A stretch of DNA of 64,000 bases from Sesamum alatum (GCA_034509735.1 JACGWO010000003.1:33874466-33938465), one strand, 5' to 3'. Shown: positions 19,152 through 32,950, counted from the stretch's first letter. The notes: a model not told the origin generated them from the sequence alone. Translations and numbers: made by a program.

Positions 19152-20590
19152 TGCTCGCGCAATTAATAATACTTGAATCGATGTTGGTATAGAGTTAAAG
19201 AAATACGTAAAGAAGAAAAATAAAAATAGAAAGTAGGCTTGTTATGTTCACAATAAACATAAAGTACTAAAAGAGAATGTACATATATTGTAGGAAACAT
19301 TACATTGCTCTCCTTGAGGTTTGGTATGTTACATGTAGATCTTATGTGGTTTGGAAAATTACTTCTAATATCTTTGAAGTTTGATTCTGGCTAACAAATA
19401 AGTCCTTTTATTAATTAAACTTTATCGAATTTGCTGATATTAACAAAAAAGAAATAAAAGAAGATGAAAAATCATATTTACCCTCCTTTTGATTTATTAC
19501 TGACATCAAACCAATTTTTTTGCGACCAAACTACTCTTATATATTTTCACACATTCATATTAGGAAGTATATATTCACCCTTATAAAGTTAGTTGAGTTA
19601 GAAAATATTTATTTGACCTGCAATAAGTCAGTAATAAGTCAATCGAGTGTAAATATTGATTTTCATTTAGTTTCTTTGTTAATATTGATAAATTCGGTAA
19701 ATTTTGACAAACAAAAGAACCTATTTGTAAGACGAAAGTAAATTTCAGGATAATTAATGTAATTTTCAAATTATAGGAACGTATAATTATACTAAACTTG
19801 AAGAAAGAATGGTGTAATATTCCCTTATTGTATTATGTTCATATGTAAAATTATCAATAACTATATGCAACTGAAAATAACAACAATGCCCTAAAATTAC
19901 TAGTAAATTTGATGGGAGGAAGGTATCTGTTGGTAAGGAAGATAAACTGCAGCGAGCATAGTAAATTGGTAATACCGGCTACTTAAAATATATTGATAAG
20001 AGAATCAACACAGAAGTATATACTACTATTACTATCCATCACAATTTTGTACTCATAAAAAATATAAATAAAATAACTGACAGTTATAAACGCAAAGGTG
20101 AAAATGTTGAGCAATAAATTTAGGATAAATCACGTTTTATTGAAATTTCATATAATTACAAATATTTTCTCATTGTTTGAGAAATTATAACGTTCGTCTA
20201 ACAACAAGCTTATTCCGCTAGCATTCATTAAGTTTATATCCGATTTTTATGGTGAACAGTTCGAAATATTATTTTAAAATAAAAGTTATAATTTTTTATT
20301 TTATGAATTAATATTCGTTATGAACACCCAATTTTTTTTTCATATTTTTTAAATACTTTTTAAAAAAAATAAAACTTTCAAGTAATACTTTTTATAACAC
20401 CATTTATATAATAATTTTTTATTTAAAAAATATTTATAATTTTTTAAATAATAAAAAATATTTATAATTATACAAAATCACGTTAAGACAGGCGTAGTTT
20501 ATCAATAAATTTATTACTACTACTGCTGCTACTAATAACAATTACTGATAAAAAAAGATTAAAAGAAAAAGCCCCCAAATTACACTTTAC
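19152..20590. other. AT-rich intergenic DNA upstream of RAPTOR
   Basis: Long A/T runs and no coding signal or clear repeat ends. The last ~50 bp before 20600 probably belong to the RAPTOR promoter. Confidence 0.5.
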
Positions 20591-20599
20591 AGCTCCCTA

Positions 20600-21028
20600 G
20601 CGAGTTTTTGCTCCAAAAGCAGTACTCTCTCTCTCCCGCCCCCGCCCCCCCTTCTCTGTACGTACATATGTATATCTACGCCTCCATCGACGGCCTCCTC
20701 GACTCATCCACCAGAGGCGCTGCCATGACTACCACTTGAACCTCGCCACACCCTGGGGGCTCCCGGAGCTGGATTTTTCCTTATCTTCCCCATCACCTTA
20801 CGCCGCTCTTTCATCACCTTCCTCGATTAATTGGCACCTACTATCCTGACCTAAATTCCTCTCGCTCTTTCTTCATTCATTCCCGCCCAAAAACTGTTAC
20901 TGGAAATTCCTATACCTCGTGCTTTCACATTTATCGGCGTGCTTAGGGCTCCTGTTATGAGTTCTCCTCCAAAATCAGTTCGACTAGGGCAGGGCTGAAA
21001 ATTATTCCTGAATTTTGGCGTTTCTTTT
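20600..21028 (+). promoter_or_regulatory. RAPTOR promoter and 5' leader region
   Basis: A switch from AT-rich DNA to a CT/C-rich leader with CTCTCTCTCCCGCCC (about 20626) and several TTCCTCGCTC-type tracts, typical of a plant 5' UTR. No canonical TATA box is obvious. The leader has no upstream in-frame ATG extension of the protein. Confidence 0.45.
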
Positions 21029-21398
21029 ATGGCATTGGGGGATTTGATGGCTGCATCTCGGTTTTCTCACTCTTCCGCGGCGGTTTCATATCACTTGGAG
21101 CAAGTCTCCGCCAATGGGAATTATGTCCGGGAGGATGGAGAGATGAGTGTTTATAGTGTTACCAACATTAATAATGATACCAATGCTCGGGATTTGTCGG
21201 AGACCGCGACCAGTAGCTATGTAGCCATGACCACCACGACAAGCATGGCGTACTTGCCGCAAACTGTAGTTTTGTGTGAACTTCGCCATGACGGGTTTGA
21301 GGAGTGTGTGCCCTCAGGACCGTCAGACAGTGGTTTAGTCTCTAAATGGCGGCCTCGGGATCGAGTATGCTCCTCTCTCTCTCTCTCTCTCTCTCCCT

Positions 21399-21431
<33 letters not shown>

Positions 21432-24400
21432 TTACTTTATGTGATTGCTCTTTCTTTTTTGTGGTGTTCACATCAACGTTGTGAATTTTGAGTATTTCTA
21501 GTTTCTGAGTTTCTCTAGCGGATGATAGTAGCCTGGGTCTTGAATCCTGTTGCCGGCTAAGATGATAGGAAAAAGTGCCGCAGAGGCAACATGATGAGCA
21601 ATGGTAGCTTGTTAAATGTGGTTTGTTGATTACCAATTTTAATAAGTTTTGAATGAATAATGTGGTGATGAGATAATCGATTTTGACTTTATCGTGTGTA
21701 TCACGTCGCTAATGGTTGACACAACGATTCTTTCAGCATATTGGGTTACTTTGCTTGAAATGATCATGAAATTTTAGTGGGTATGCAGTTGTGTTTTTTT
21801 GGTTGATATTTCAATACTTCCTTCAGCACCTTCAAAATTTGGAGCATTAGAAATGTGGATTTCGAATTCGGTTATGCTTCCTGTGGAACAGAAAAAAAGG
21901 GTTCTGTGCCAATCTTTTGGGACCTTGATCACCCTGAGACTGCCTTCGGTAGTCATCCTAGTTAACTAGAAATGCTAGTGTGTATGCATAATTAAAGCTT
22001 AAAAATTTATTTGCTCCAATGAAAGATTTTTGTGCCTTTCGAATTCGATGGAGAATTATGATTTCATTTGCCGGAAATCTGGTGAGATGGCTGTTTACTT
22101 GAATCCTGGCAGTTCAATTTGGCTGCTCTATGAAGTAGCTTTTTGAGTTTTACATGCATTTCATTATAAAATGTTATGTTCCATGTCTTGCTAAGACACC
22201 AAACTGAATTATGAACAGAAGTTCACTAATCTAATTTCTAAACAGAACTTCTGCTCTTCTATGGATGATCTGTGGGTCTATGCATCTCCTGGCTGAATAA
22301 GGAAGTTCTGTTGGTCGAATTATATTGCTCATCAATGGCCTTGATTTCCCTATCTTGCCTTTTCTTTTTTTCTCTTTTTGTAATTTTCCAAAGTGTAGTT
22401 TTCTTTCCCATCCTTTCCTCTCTCTCTCTCTCTCTCTTGTTTTGATGAAACATATTTCATGTAGCACAATTGTCTGTGTTAACTTCCAACATTTATTGCA
22501 GATGAAGACAGGATGTGTTGCTCTAGTTCTTTGCTTAAATATTACTGTTGATCCACCTGATGTGATAAAGATATCTCCTTGTGCCCGAATGGAATGCTGG
22601 ATTGGTACAATCATCTCCGTCCTTTTCTCATTGACAATTAACCAGTTGTAGAATGTGGATGTTAAGATTCGATTGTATCTGCCTGGTTGTCTTCAATCTA
22701 TGTGCTCATGTTGCTCCTGCGTAGAACTTCTTGTCTATGTGACATCTGGAGAAGGCAGGACGCTCCTTTTAATATAAGTTGATGTTTTGGATGAACAGTA
22801 CGTTCCACCTTGTGGATTGTTGAATGGTTTCATGGGTAATTTAGATTTTATCCCTTCAATGGTAATATCTGGTATGGCTTTTATAGCAAACGGGACATTT
22901 ATACGTTACTAATCTTGTTGATGTGAAAATACTTTAGATGATATTCTCATTCTGGGCAAAATACCATCATTAGGAAGTTTTTGGAGGTAGATACTCAAAA
23001 CAGAGAAGTTTCATAAGATGTAAAGGGTGCTTAATGTTTAAGGCAAAATGTGTACTGTGTTAATTGTCATCTAAGGAGCTCGGATTACTTGAGTATTTGG
23101 ATGCTACTTTGTTCAGCTATCCAAATTTAGCAAGGCTTATCCTTAGTGGCACTGGAGATGTACTGAATATCTTCTTGGCTAGGTTCATTTAAAGTGTTAC
23201 CCTTAGATGGCTCTGTTGCTCTAACTTACCACCGAAAAGTTCTGCGTGCGTTCAATAATGAGAAACAATACTGATTCATCGTGTAGACATATTACAATTG
23301 GGTGATATGCCTAGCTTGCTAATTTTGTGAGACATACATAGTACTTGGGCTGGGAGATGGGAACTTTTATGAAGTTTACTGGGATAAGTCAGCGGCTGCC
23401 GGATTTTATGTATGTTGTCTGTTTTTCATATTTTTAGTTGCACTTCTGTGGCATAAAAAATAAATTTCGATTTTCTTTGTGAATATTAATACATTATATC
23501 TCATTTCATATCCCTTCATTACTCTATCATTATAGACCCTTTCTCAATGGCACCTCAGAAAGCTCTTGAAGCAATAGGAAGAACCTTGAACCAACAGTAT
23601 GAGAGGTGGCAACCCAAGGTATGAAAAAATATGATTTTCTTCAGGTAACATTGACAATGTTTTATTTATATATAAACTTAAAATAGTCTTTAGGTTTGCC
23701 AAAAAATAACAAAATAAAAAAATGAAGGATACAGAGAGGGAATACATATTGCATTCGTTTCAAGAATCATGAAAAATATCTCAAAACTGTCTGCATTTCG
23801 GCAGGCTCGATACAAGATTTCATTAGATCCCACAGTTGATGAAGTCAAGAAGCTATGCACCACGTGCCGCAAATATGCAAAATCTGAGAGAGTTCTTTTC
23901 CACTATAACGGACATGGTGTGCCAAAACCAACTCCAAATGGGGAAATTTGGCTATTCAATAAGGTCCCTTTTCTTAGGAAACTTTCTCTTGTGCTTTCCA
24001 TCATCCAACACCCCTCTCCCGCTAACAACCTCTCGAGGTTTCAGTGTTCTCATTTTGCTGCTTATGTAGAGCTATACACAGTACATCCCTTTGCCAATCG
24101 GTGATCTGGATTCCTGGCTGAGGACACCATCGATATATGTGTTTGATTGCTCTGCTGCTGGGATGATTGTGAGCGCATTCATTGAGGTACTTGAAAATAT
24201 ATATCTAACCAATAAAGATGCATTTATGTGAACTTGAAGTGGTAACTTGCCTCAAAGATTTCTTGTTTTTCTTCCTCCTTTAATCACAGCTCCTGGATTC
24301 TGGTACTTCAAGTTCTGTACCTTCCATGAGGGACTGTATTTGCTTGCAGCCTGTGAAGCTCATGAGACACTTCCTCAGAGTATTGAATTTCCTGCTGATG

Positions 24401-27400
24401 TATTTACTTCCTGCCTCACAACGCCTATAAAAATGGCACTAAGATGGTGATCTATAGCTCATAACTCTATAAGTATTCATTGAGTGCCATGTCTATTCTT
24501 TCTTCCTTCTTTCTTTCCTTTTCTTTTATGGTTAATTTGAAGATTTAACATTAGTCTTTGACTTATTGTTTGCTGTAAGATCTCTTTACTACTGTCATTA
24601 GAAGCTTCTCTGCATTTTCGAGATGTTAAAAACATGAATTAACTTTTCATTTAACTCTAGGCATCCTTTCTATAATGCCCTGAAGGTCACTGGCATAAAA
24701 TCCTATTGCCCAATTTCATTTGTGCTAAACTCAAAATGAAGAAATGGACAAAAGACTTGCTGCATTATAAAGAGAAAGATTTCTGTTAACAATCAGAAAT
24801 TGTTCCTAGGAATAGCTGTCTTGCTTTCTAGATCTTAGTTCCTGGAACTTGAACCCCAAAACCAATTGTGTGTTAAGTTAGCGGCAACCAATTTTCATCA
24901 CTCTGCTTTATTTTATGTATTGCATTTTTGGTTACTAATTGTTGTTATCTGTCCCTTTTCAGATAGTTAATGTTGTTCTCTATATCTGCTCAGTGTCTGT
25001 TGCTTGTCAACATATTTGCTGGTACTCTCAGCCAGAGGTTTCTGAACATGATTGAGTGTGTAGTGCTGCATGACTTGCCTCTTCTGCATGTATGATATCA
25101 TATGTCTTCCTCTTTATCTTAACATTTCATAAGGTAATTGCTTAGGATGAACTTTGTGCTTAAACTTTAGGTAGTAATTTGCTAAGCTCCTTTTTCCCCC
25201 CGCGGAACTGTCTTTTATGATATGTAGAATTGTAGATACCACTTATGTTTTTGCTCTGTTTGGTTTGGTCAATTTTCTTTTGTGTAAACTCTTTCTGCTT
25301 CTAACAGTTGTTTGCTATAATTGTGTAAATTCTTTGCATCAGGTTTTGCACCCGCTCACTGCTCCACGAGTCTTTTGATTATTCACTGATAGATAGAATT
25401 CCTGGCCGCCAAACTGATCGGAAGACTCTTCTTGGAGAGTTGAACTGGATATTCACAGCTGTGACTGACACTATAGCCTGGAATGTACTTCCACATGGTA
25501 ATTAACTAGAGATCTAATTTCATGCAGTTTTTGCTATACTTTTATGTGTCTTTGATATACTTCTAGTTTCATGGTGTATATAATGAAATCTTAAGTTAAG
25601 GTCAATTTTTAATTCGCAGATTTATTCCAGAGATTGTTCAGACAAGACCTTTTAGTTGCCAGTTTGTTCCGGAACTTTTTGCTTGCTGAAAGGATAATGC
25701 GCTCTGCGAACTGTTCACCAATTTCATATCCATTGTTGCCACCTACTCATCAGCATCATATGTGGTAATACTATATATACTTTTCCTGTGTGCATCTACC
25801 GGCACTGTGTTTTTTCCTGGTTGAAATGCAGTCGTCATCTGCTGCATCTTTCATCCTTGTGCCCTCAGGGATGCATGGGATATGGCTGCTGAAATCTGCC
25901 TTGCTCAGCTTCCAACTTTGGTTGAGAACCCCAATGCAGAGTTCCAGGTATCCTTGATATTTTGTCTCTCTCGTTTGCAGTTTACCAACCGATTGTTTAT
26001 GTTGGATGGATTCTGGAAAAATTAGTGCAGAAGTAAACATGATTATCTCATCTTGCATTAAATCAAGAAATCATGATAATAGATTTTTTTTTCCTTCTTC
26101 AGCCTAGCCCATTTTTCACAGAGCAGTTAACAGCTTTTGAAGTATGGCTTGATCATGGATCAGAACATAAAAAACCCCCTGAACAGTTGCCGATTGTTCT
26201 TCAGGTGGGTAATTTGGTGCTGTTGGTCTGTTCTGGGCTGTAGCTTTTGACTTTCTGTACAAAAGATAAGATTTCTTGGATGTAGCTCTCATAGTTTCTG
26301 ATGATCTATAGGTCTTGTGTTCTTCTTATGATGAGAAAAAGTAATTATTTCTTTTGGGTAGTCAAAAGGTGTTAAATAAATAATTTGTTATTTGGCAAAA
26401 TTACTATTCCATGGCCATTGCTTGTTGCGTGCCTTAGGTTTCTTGGATGTTTGCTTTCTTCTTCTGAAATGTCTTTAGTAGAATATGCAAGCTAAATGGT
26501 ACTAGACCAATTAATACTCTTTTTTCATGAAGTTGCTGATAATTTTTGTAGTTACTGATGCTATGTAATCATACTTTCGTATTTGTGATTTAGAATAATT
26601 TGAAATCTATCCTATTTCTTTCTTGTTCACAGGTTTTACTCAGTCAATGCCATAGATTTCGTGCTCTGGTACTCCTTGGTAGATTTTTGGATATGGGGCC
26701 GTGGGCTGTGGATTTGGTACTATATGCAGGATTCCTGGTTGATTATCCTGTTAATTAATCAGTGCACAATGTCATGACTTGACAGAGTTTTATACTGCTT
26801 TTCCCTTTTCAGGCCTTATCTGTGGGAATATTTCCTTACGTTTTGAAGCTTTTGCAAACAACCACTCCAGAGCTTCGACAGATTCTTGTGTTCATTTGGA
26901 CAAAGATCCTCGCGCTGGATAAGGTATATTAAGGGAATTCTTCTCCTCCCTTTTTCCCCTTTCCTTATAGTCTTTTAAGTGTAATCTCCCTGGGGCATAT
27001 CACCCTTGTTATGTAAATGAAGTACTTAGAAGGGAAAGTTCAGAAGATATTGTCTGTGTGAGAAGCTTTTCATCAACCATAACTGTCTTCCTCTCATGGT
27101 AAGCACTGAAAATAATCACAGGAAATGGTCCTATAAAGAATTAGTCCCCACTCAAATCTAATCGTAAGCATGGACTTCCACTAAATTTGCCCATGTTAAT
27201 GATAACACTACTTTGATGTATCATGTTTCTGCATGTGTCCGCCAAGCTGCCTATTTACTCACCTACCTGCACTCATGAACACACACCCTTGTTTATGCAT
27301 TTTATAATCTATTTAGATATGTTGAACTATTAAAAGGATTTCCTGTGTGTTTATAGTCTTCTCAGGTAGATCTAGTAAAGGATGGCGGACACACATACTT

Positions 27401-30400
27401 CATTAGGTTTCTTGATAGTGTTGAAGCTTATCCAGAGCAACGTGCAATGGCTGCATTTGTTTTGGCTGTAATTGTAGATGGTCACAGGCGCGGTCAGGAA
27501 GCCTGCATCGAAGCTGGTCTCGCACACATCTGCCTACAACACCTCCAAGGCTCGTCCTCAACTGAGACACAGACGGAACCTCTATTTTCTTCAATGGATA
27601 TGCTTGTGCCTTGGAAAATTGTGGGAAGATTTCGTGGAGGCTCAAATGATTGGCTTGCAGGCTGATGCCCCTGCTATTCTTGCACCATTACTTTCTGAAC
27701 CCCAGCCTGAGGTTTGTCCCAATTTATTGTTGTAGTATCAATGTGCTTATTCCAATAAAAGAAATTAACAGGAGATTATGCATTTTTTCTAAACGACAAT
27801 ACTCTCATTCAGTCTTCACATTTTAATTTGAAAGCACATTCTTTAAGGTCCGGGCAGCAGCTGTTTTTGCGCTAGGCACTGTGCTTGATGTTGGCTTTGA
27901 CACATCAAGAGATGGTCTTGGTGATGAGGATGGTGATAATGATGAAAAAATTACTGCTGAAGCTGGTATTATTAAGAGCCTTTTAAATGTTGTTTCCGAT
28001 GGAAGCCCACTGGTGCGAGCTGAAGTTGCTGTGGGTATGTGCTACTTGAATGTGGTCTACGAATTTTGTAATTATTCAGTTGTTTTCCAGTAATAGAATT
28101 CTTCTTTTCTCTTAACATTCCCTCATCATGTTTTCCTTGACGTATATTTTCCTGAATATTCGGATAATGACATCATTTTATTATCTCGATAGTGGATTAA
28201 TACGACTCTTGTTTTCAGCTCTGTCTCGTTTTGCCTTTGGCCACAACAAGCATCTAAAGTCGGTTGCTGCTGCTTATGGGAAGCCACAGCCCAACTCTGT
28301 GCTTACTTCCTTACCATCTTTGGCAATGAAGGGTTCTGCTAGTGGCAACGCAACTCCAACCCACCACATTCCACACGGAAGTATAGTTCCATCTCCCGTT
28401 GCTCCTTTATTACGAGGTGGGAATGAGAGCCAGGCGGTGGCTCGTGATGGGAGAGTATCCACGAGTAGCCCACTTGCTATGCCTGGTTTGATGCATGGTT
28501 CTCCTCTCTCTGATGATTCATTTCAACATTCTGATTCTGGGGCATTTAATGACTCCGGTAGCAATGGGGTTGTCAACCATTCAAGGCGGAGGCCACTAGA
28601 TACTGCACTATATTCACAATGTGTATTAGCTATGTGTACTCTGGGGAAGGACCCATCACCACGTGTTGCAAGCCTTGGACGGCGATTGTTATCCATTATT
28701 GGTGTTGAACAAGTGTTTGCAAAATCTATCAAGTCTGCTGGTGTAAGTGCTCGTCCAGGTGAATCAACTTCTACTGGTGCAAGCACTAGTTTTGCTGGAT
28801 TAGCTCGTTCATCTTCTTGGTTTGAATTAAATGGAGGTGAGCCTGTGTTTATATTTTGTTGTATGCTTTAGTGCTCAGGTTATCCATGCATCTTGAGCCC
28901 ACAAAAGAAAACCTAAATTGAACTGTTATTTGTACTACTGTGTTTGTAACTTCGTTGTTTATCTTCTTTCAGTAATTCTGTCAATTTGCTCTGATATGTT
29001 TCTTAATTATTGTAGGAGGGCATTTGCCACTGACTTTTAGAACCCCTCCTGTTAGTCCTCCTAGAGCAAGTTACTTGACAGGAATGCGGAGGGTTTACTC
29101 CTTGGAATTTAGGCCACCTCTGATTAATTCTCCAGACTCTGGCCTGGCTGACCCAGTTTTAGGTTCTGCTGGACCATGTTGTGTTTCAGAACGTAGTCTT
29201 CTTCCACAATCAACAATCTATAACTGGAGTTCTGGTCACTTTTCGAAGCCACTCCTTACTCCAGTGGATGATAGTGAAGATATAATTGCTAGAAGAGAAG
29301 AAAGAGAGAAATTGGCCCTTGACCATATAGTGAAATGTCAACATTCCTGTAAGTTCTTTAACTGATGGGTGAAGTACCCAGTACCCACCTGCCACTTGCT
29401 GTCTTTTAATGTTCTTTTTCCTTGCAGCCGTGAGTAAATTGCATAATCAAATTGCCAGTTGGGACACGAAATTTGAAACTGGCACCAAAACTGCTTTATT
29501 GCAGCCATTCTCACCTGTTGTGATTGCTTCAGATGAAAATGAAAGGATCAGGTGGGCAAATTTGATACATTCTTCTATGCATAACCTTCAGCATATTGCT
29601 GGTTTACAGTCAACTTGACAGTATCATGCAGAAAATTTTACATTGGTTACTGTTAGTTTTTATTTGGTTATCTGGAAAACTGAAACTATTATGAACAGTT
29701 GATTCGAGAAATCGTCCGACTGACATAATGGAAAAAATGATAAAACTAATTAAGGACATTTATACAGTAAACTGATCTTTTAGTTTGTAATCTGTTAGGG
29801 TATGGAATTATGAGGAAGCAACTTTGCTTAACAGTTTTGATAACCATGATTACCTTGACCATAAAGGGGTTTCAAAGCTCTGCCTTGTAAATGAGCTAGA
29901 CGAGAACTTGCTTCTTGTTGCATCAAGTAAATCTCTTACCTCAAGTTGCTCGCAGTTACTTACAGATTTGTTGACTTTAACCGAAGCTGAATTCGCCCTG
30001 CTTTCATTAATGTAGATGATGGAAATATACGGATCTGGAAAGATTACACTGCGAAGGGACAGCAGAAATTGGTTACTGCTTTTGCTTCTATTCAGGGTCA
30101 CAGACCTGGTGTGCGCAGTGTAAATGCTGTTGTGGACTGGCAACAGCAGTCTGGATATCTTGTATGTAACAGCTCTTCTATCATTTGTGTGTTTAGTTTC
30201 CAAGTCAGTGACACAGTTGAACGAGTGTGCCAGTTTGTACTTACTATGATTTTCCGGTACATCTCCTTTGTGTTCCCATGCCTAGTTTGCCTCCGGTGAG
30301 AATTCATCTATCATGGCTTGGGATCTGGACAAAGAGCAATTTGTCAGTAACATTCCACTAACATCAGATTCCAGCATTTCGGCACTGGTGGGTATTAACT

Positions 30401-31152
30401 TTCAGCATGCGCAGGGTAGATATATGTCTTGTATTGAGAAAACATGTTCAACTTTTTTATTCTACTGCTTTTGAAACAGTCCTCTTATTAAATGTTAGAA
30501 ATTACTTGAGGTTTTTAGTCATCTCACACAGCTATATATCCTATTTGTATTATAGTGTTCTCTTGTTGATAAGGGTTTTCAGGTCTAGGATTAATATACC
30601 ATCCATTTATGAATATGCTGATCAATTGATTCGGCCATGCATTATGTAGGCTGTCTCTCAAGTTCATGGAGGTCAATTCGCTGCTGGTTTTGTGGATGGT
30701 TACGTCAGATTGTATGACATTCGTACTCCTGAAATGTAAGAAATTGTTTTCCATGATGATTTCCATCTGAGCTTAGTTTGGTGAATTAGACATCTCTGCC
30801 GAATTTTAATCTGTGATGTATACCTGTGCTGACGACTTCTCAGTAGAAAACCTTTCTCTGGTTCATGGCGACAGACATTGTTATTGTTAAGCTGGCGTTG
30901 GGCGTTTGGCGTTTGGCATTTGGCGCTTGTTTTTACTTGTTCATAAATGCACATGTGGTTTCCTGGACTGTGTGTTTGGCAGAGTTCATTGTGTGTGGAT
31001 TCAGGAGTATTTCTACATGTGAATGACTGTAACTGATCTATACAGGCTTGTTGGTGCAACTCGACCTCACACACAACGAGTCGAAAGAGTTGTTGGGATT
31101 GGCTTCCTACCGGGCCTTGAACCAGCAAAGGTGACCCCCCCTCCCTCCCTCT

Positions 31153-31199
<47 letters not shown>

Positions 31200-31597
31200 A
31201 CCACCCCACTACCTCACATGTTGATGCCCTAATCATCGGTTCTGTATCTCTCTGCCAGATTGTCAGTGCATCACAAGCTGGAAATATTCAGTTCCTTGAT
31301 ATGAGATGTGCAAAAGGTACATACCTTACAATTGATGCTCATAGGGGATCACTTACAGCGCTTGCTGTTCATCGGCATGCACCGCTTATTGCAAGTGGCT
31401 CAGCCAAGCAACTCATCAAAGTCTTCAATTTGGAGGGTGATCAACTAGGCACCATTCGGTATTATCCCACTTTCATGGCCCAGAAGATAGGATCTGTTAG
31501 CTGCCTCACCTTCCATCCCTATCAAGTAGTTCTTGCTGCTGGTGCAGCCGATGCTTGTGTTTCAATATATGCCGATGAGATCTCTCCACAAAGATAA
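21029..31597 (+). CDS. RAPTOR1: RAPTOR1 homologue (TORC1 scaffold), 23 exons, two frameshifts
   Basis: Regulatory-associated protein of TOR, the cytosolic scaffold that presents substrates to TOR kinase. Exons: 21029-21364, 22502-22604, 23536-23618, 23805-23963, 24070-24186, 24290-24446, 25343-25497, 25620-25764, 25869-25947, 26103-26204, 26633-26716, 26813-26923, 27357-27711, 27848-28034, 28219-28836, 29016-29348, 29428-29551, 29799-29926, 30016-30161, 30286-30387, 30650-30735, 31046-31130, 31259-31597. All have GT/AG borders and compatible phases, giving about 1377 residues once two indels are allowed for. The RNC (caspase-like) N-terminal domain shows [19 protein letters not shown] and [14 protein letters not shown] repeats follow ([33 protein letters not shown]) and then C-terminal WD40 repeats ([34 protein letters not shown]). 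The start MALGDLM matches plant RAPTORs. A missing T in exon 6 (24339-24341) and an extra T in exon 13 (27585-27588) break the frame; sequencing error is the simplest reason. Confidence 0.95.
21371..21428 (+). repeat. (CT)n microsatellite in RAPTOR intron 1
   Basis: Pyrimidine dinucleotide run a few bases after the exon 1 donor. It makes a spurious arginine/glutamate-rich frame on the other strand. Confidence 0.85.
31137..31195 (+). repeat. (CT)n microsatellite in the last RAPTOR intron
   Basis: CCCTCCCTCTC followed by (TC)n, starting about 7 bp after the exon 22 donor. Simple sequence only. Confidence 0.85.
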
Positions 31598-32100
31598 ACG
31601 GACGCTAAAATCTTGTTCCTGAAGCCTCTCATAATGGTAGTTGACAACTACATGTTGGATTGAAGCGTTGGAAAACTTAATCAGCATTCAATTGAAATTT
31701 TAACCCAATCAGCTTCTTTGTTTGAAGGTGCATTTGGGCTCGCACTTTATGGTGGTGTACCATATATTGCTTAAGCCTCCTTTGGGTGACTCAGAAAAGA
31801 AGAATCAACTCATTCTGTCGAGGCTTTTCAAAATAATCTGTTCATAGGTAAAGAAAGTTGTAGATATCCTTTTTATCTTCCCAATTTTCTTTGGGTCAGT
31901 TTGCTCCGTTTGTAGAGTGCCATACAGTGCTTTCATCTTCCGTTTTTCTCTTTTGCCTTTTCTTTTCGTACTCCTTTTTACAGGGCCAACACCTTGTTCA
32001 ATTTGTACAGTTGAAACGGTCCTGATTAATATATAATTTATGATTATTTTTATCATGCTGCAGAACCTCCCTTCTCCCATGTATAATTAATTCTTCTTGT
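31598..32100 (+). other. RAPTOR 3' untranslated region and flank
   Basis: No open frame. T-rich sequence follows the TAA stop, with TATATAATTTATG near 32030 that could serve as a near-upstream polyadenylation element. The exact end cannot be set. Confidence 0.4.
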
Positions 32101-32284
32101 GTTACTGCCGCAGCTTATAACCCATTTATGTTGCGTTATGCTAAATTCAGTGAGAGGCCCAATGATATAACTCAATCTCGGTCGCATGCAGATGAGTTGG
32201 TGACAATTTGAAAATTTTCAACAAACTTCCTAAAGTAGTCTTTAGCCACGCAGGGAAGAGATGGTTGTACGATTCAAAGCTGAT

Positions 32285-32950
32285 TTAAGCGTTCGTTTTG
32301 TTAAACGAGAGGAAAGGAAAAGTGAAAGAGGAGAGGTGAAAGTGGGAGGGGGAGGGGAAAAAAATAATATTTCTTTGGTATAATTAGAAGAGGAGTATTC
32401 TCAAATATTTTTTATCATTTGGTACGAGAAAGATATATTGAGAATGAAAGATTAATTTTTAAATTTTTATTGATTAATTCTCTCTCTTTATTTTGTATTA
32501 GAAAATAAATAAATTAATATAATACTAAGATAATTTTAAGTTACCAAAAATTTACATATTAAATTTAAAAATTTATTAATAAAAATATTTATCAAATAAG
32601 AACAAGCATATATTTTATATGATTATTTTTTTTCAAAGATCGTATACAAGTGTTATTAGTGGGAAAAGGAAAAAAGAAATGGAGGACATAGTATGTGTAC
32701 AGGTGTTATTAGTGGGAAAAGGAAAAAAGAAATGGAGGGAATAGTATGTATGGGTAAATAGAGTAGATAAAAATAAAATACTTTTATTTTTTATTTTTTT
32801 GACCTTATATTTTTATTTTTTAAATTTTAAATGGAAACAAAATTAGACTATTTCTTTCTAATCAAACATCAATTTGTTGGTTATACATCCATTTTTTACT
32901 TGCAATTTTCTTATACACTTATTTTTCGGCCCAAGCAAACGAGCTCTAAG
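32285..32950. mobile_element. possible MITE with GTTTGTT-type ends
   Basis: The left edge AAGCGTTCGTTTTGTTAAAC and the right edge, read on the minus strand as AGAGCTCGTTTGCTTGGGC, are loosely inverted. The interior is AT-rich and non-coding. Several plant DNA-transposon families have such ends. No target duplication was confirmed. Confidence 0.3.
32650..32755. repeat. 53-bp tandem duplication
   Basis: GTGTTATTAGTGGGAAAAGG and its continuation occur at 32650 and again at 32703 with only a few changes. A local duplication within the AT-rich spacer. Confidence 0.85.

Noticed and set aside
18796..19166. Proline-rich open frames on both strands
   Set aside because: They lie within the LTR and reflect a GGCCC-rich stretch with few stops.
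21086..21636. Long minus-strand frames opposite RAPTOR exon 1 and intron 1
   Set aside because: One is the antisense of the coding exon, the other is an Arg/Glu-rich product of the (CT)n microsatellite.
22231..22651. Frames on both strands around RAPTOR exon 2
   Set aside because: They run through intron sequence and a (CT)n tract; only 22,502-22,604 fits the RAPTOR protein.
28274..28786. Minus-strand frames at 28,274-28,462 and 28,523-28,786
   Set aside because: Antisense shadows of RAPTOR exon 15.
32285..32950. Confident hAT or PIF MITE call
   Set aside because: The ends are only loosely inverted and I could not confirm a target duplication, so it is kept as a low-confidence feature only.
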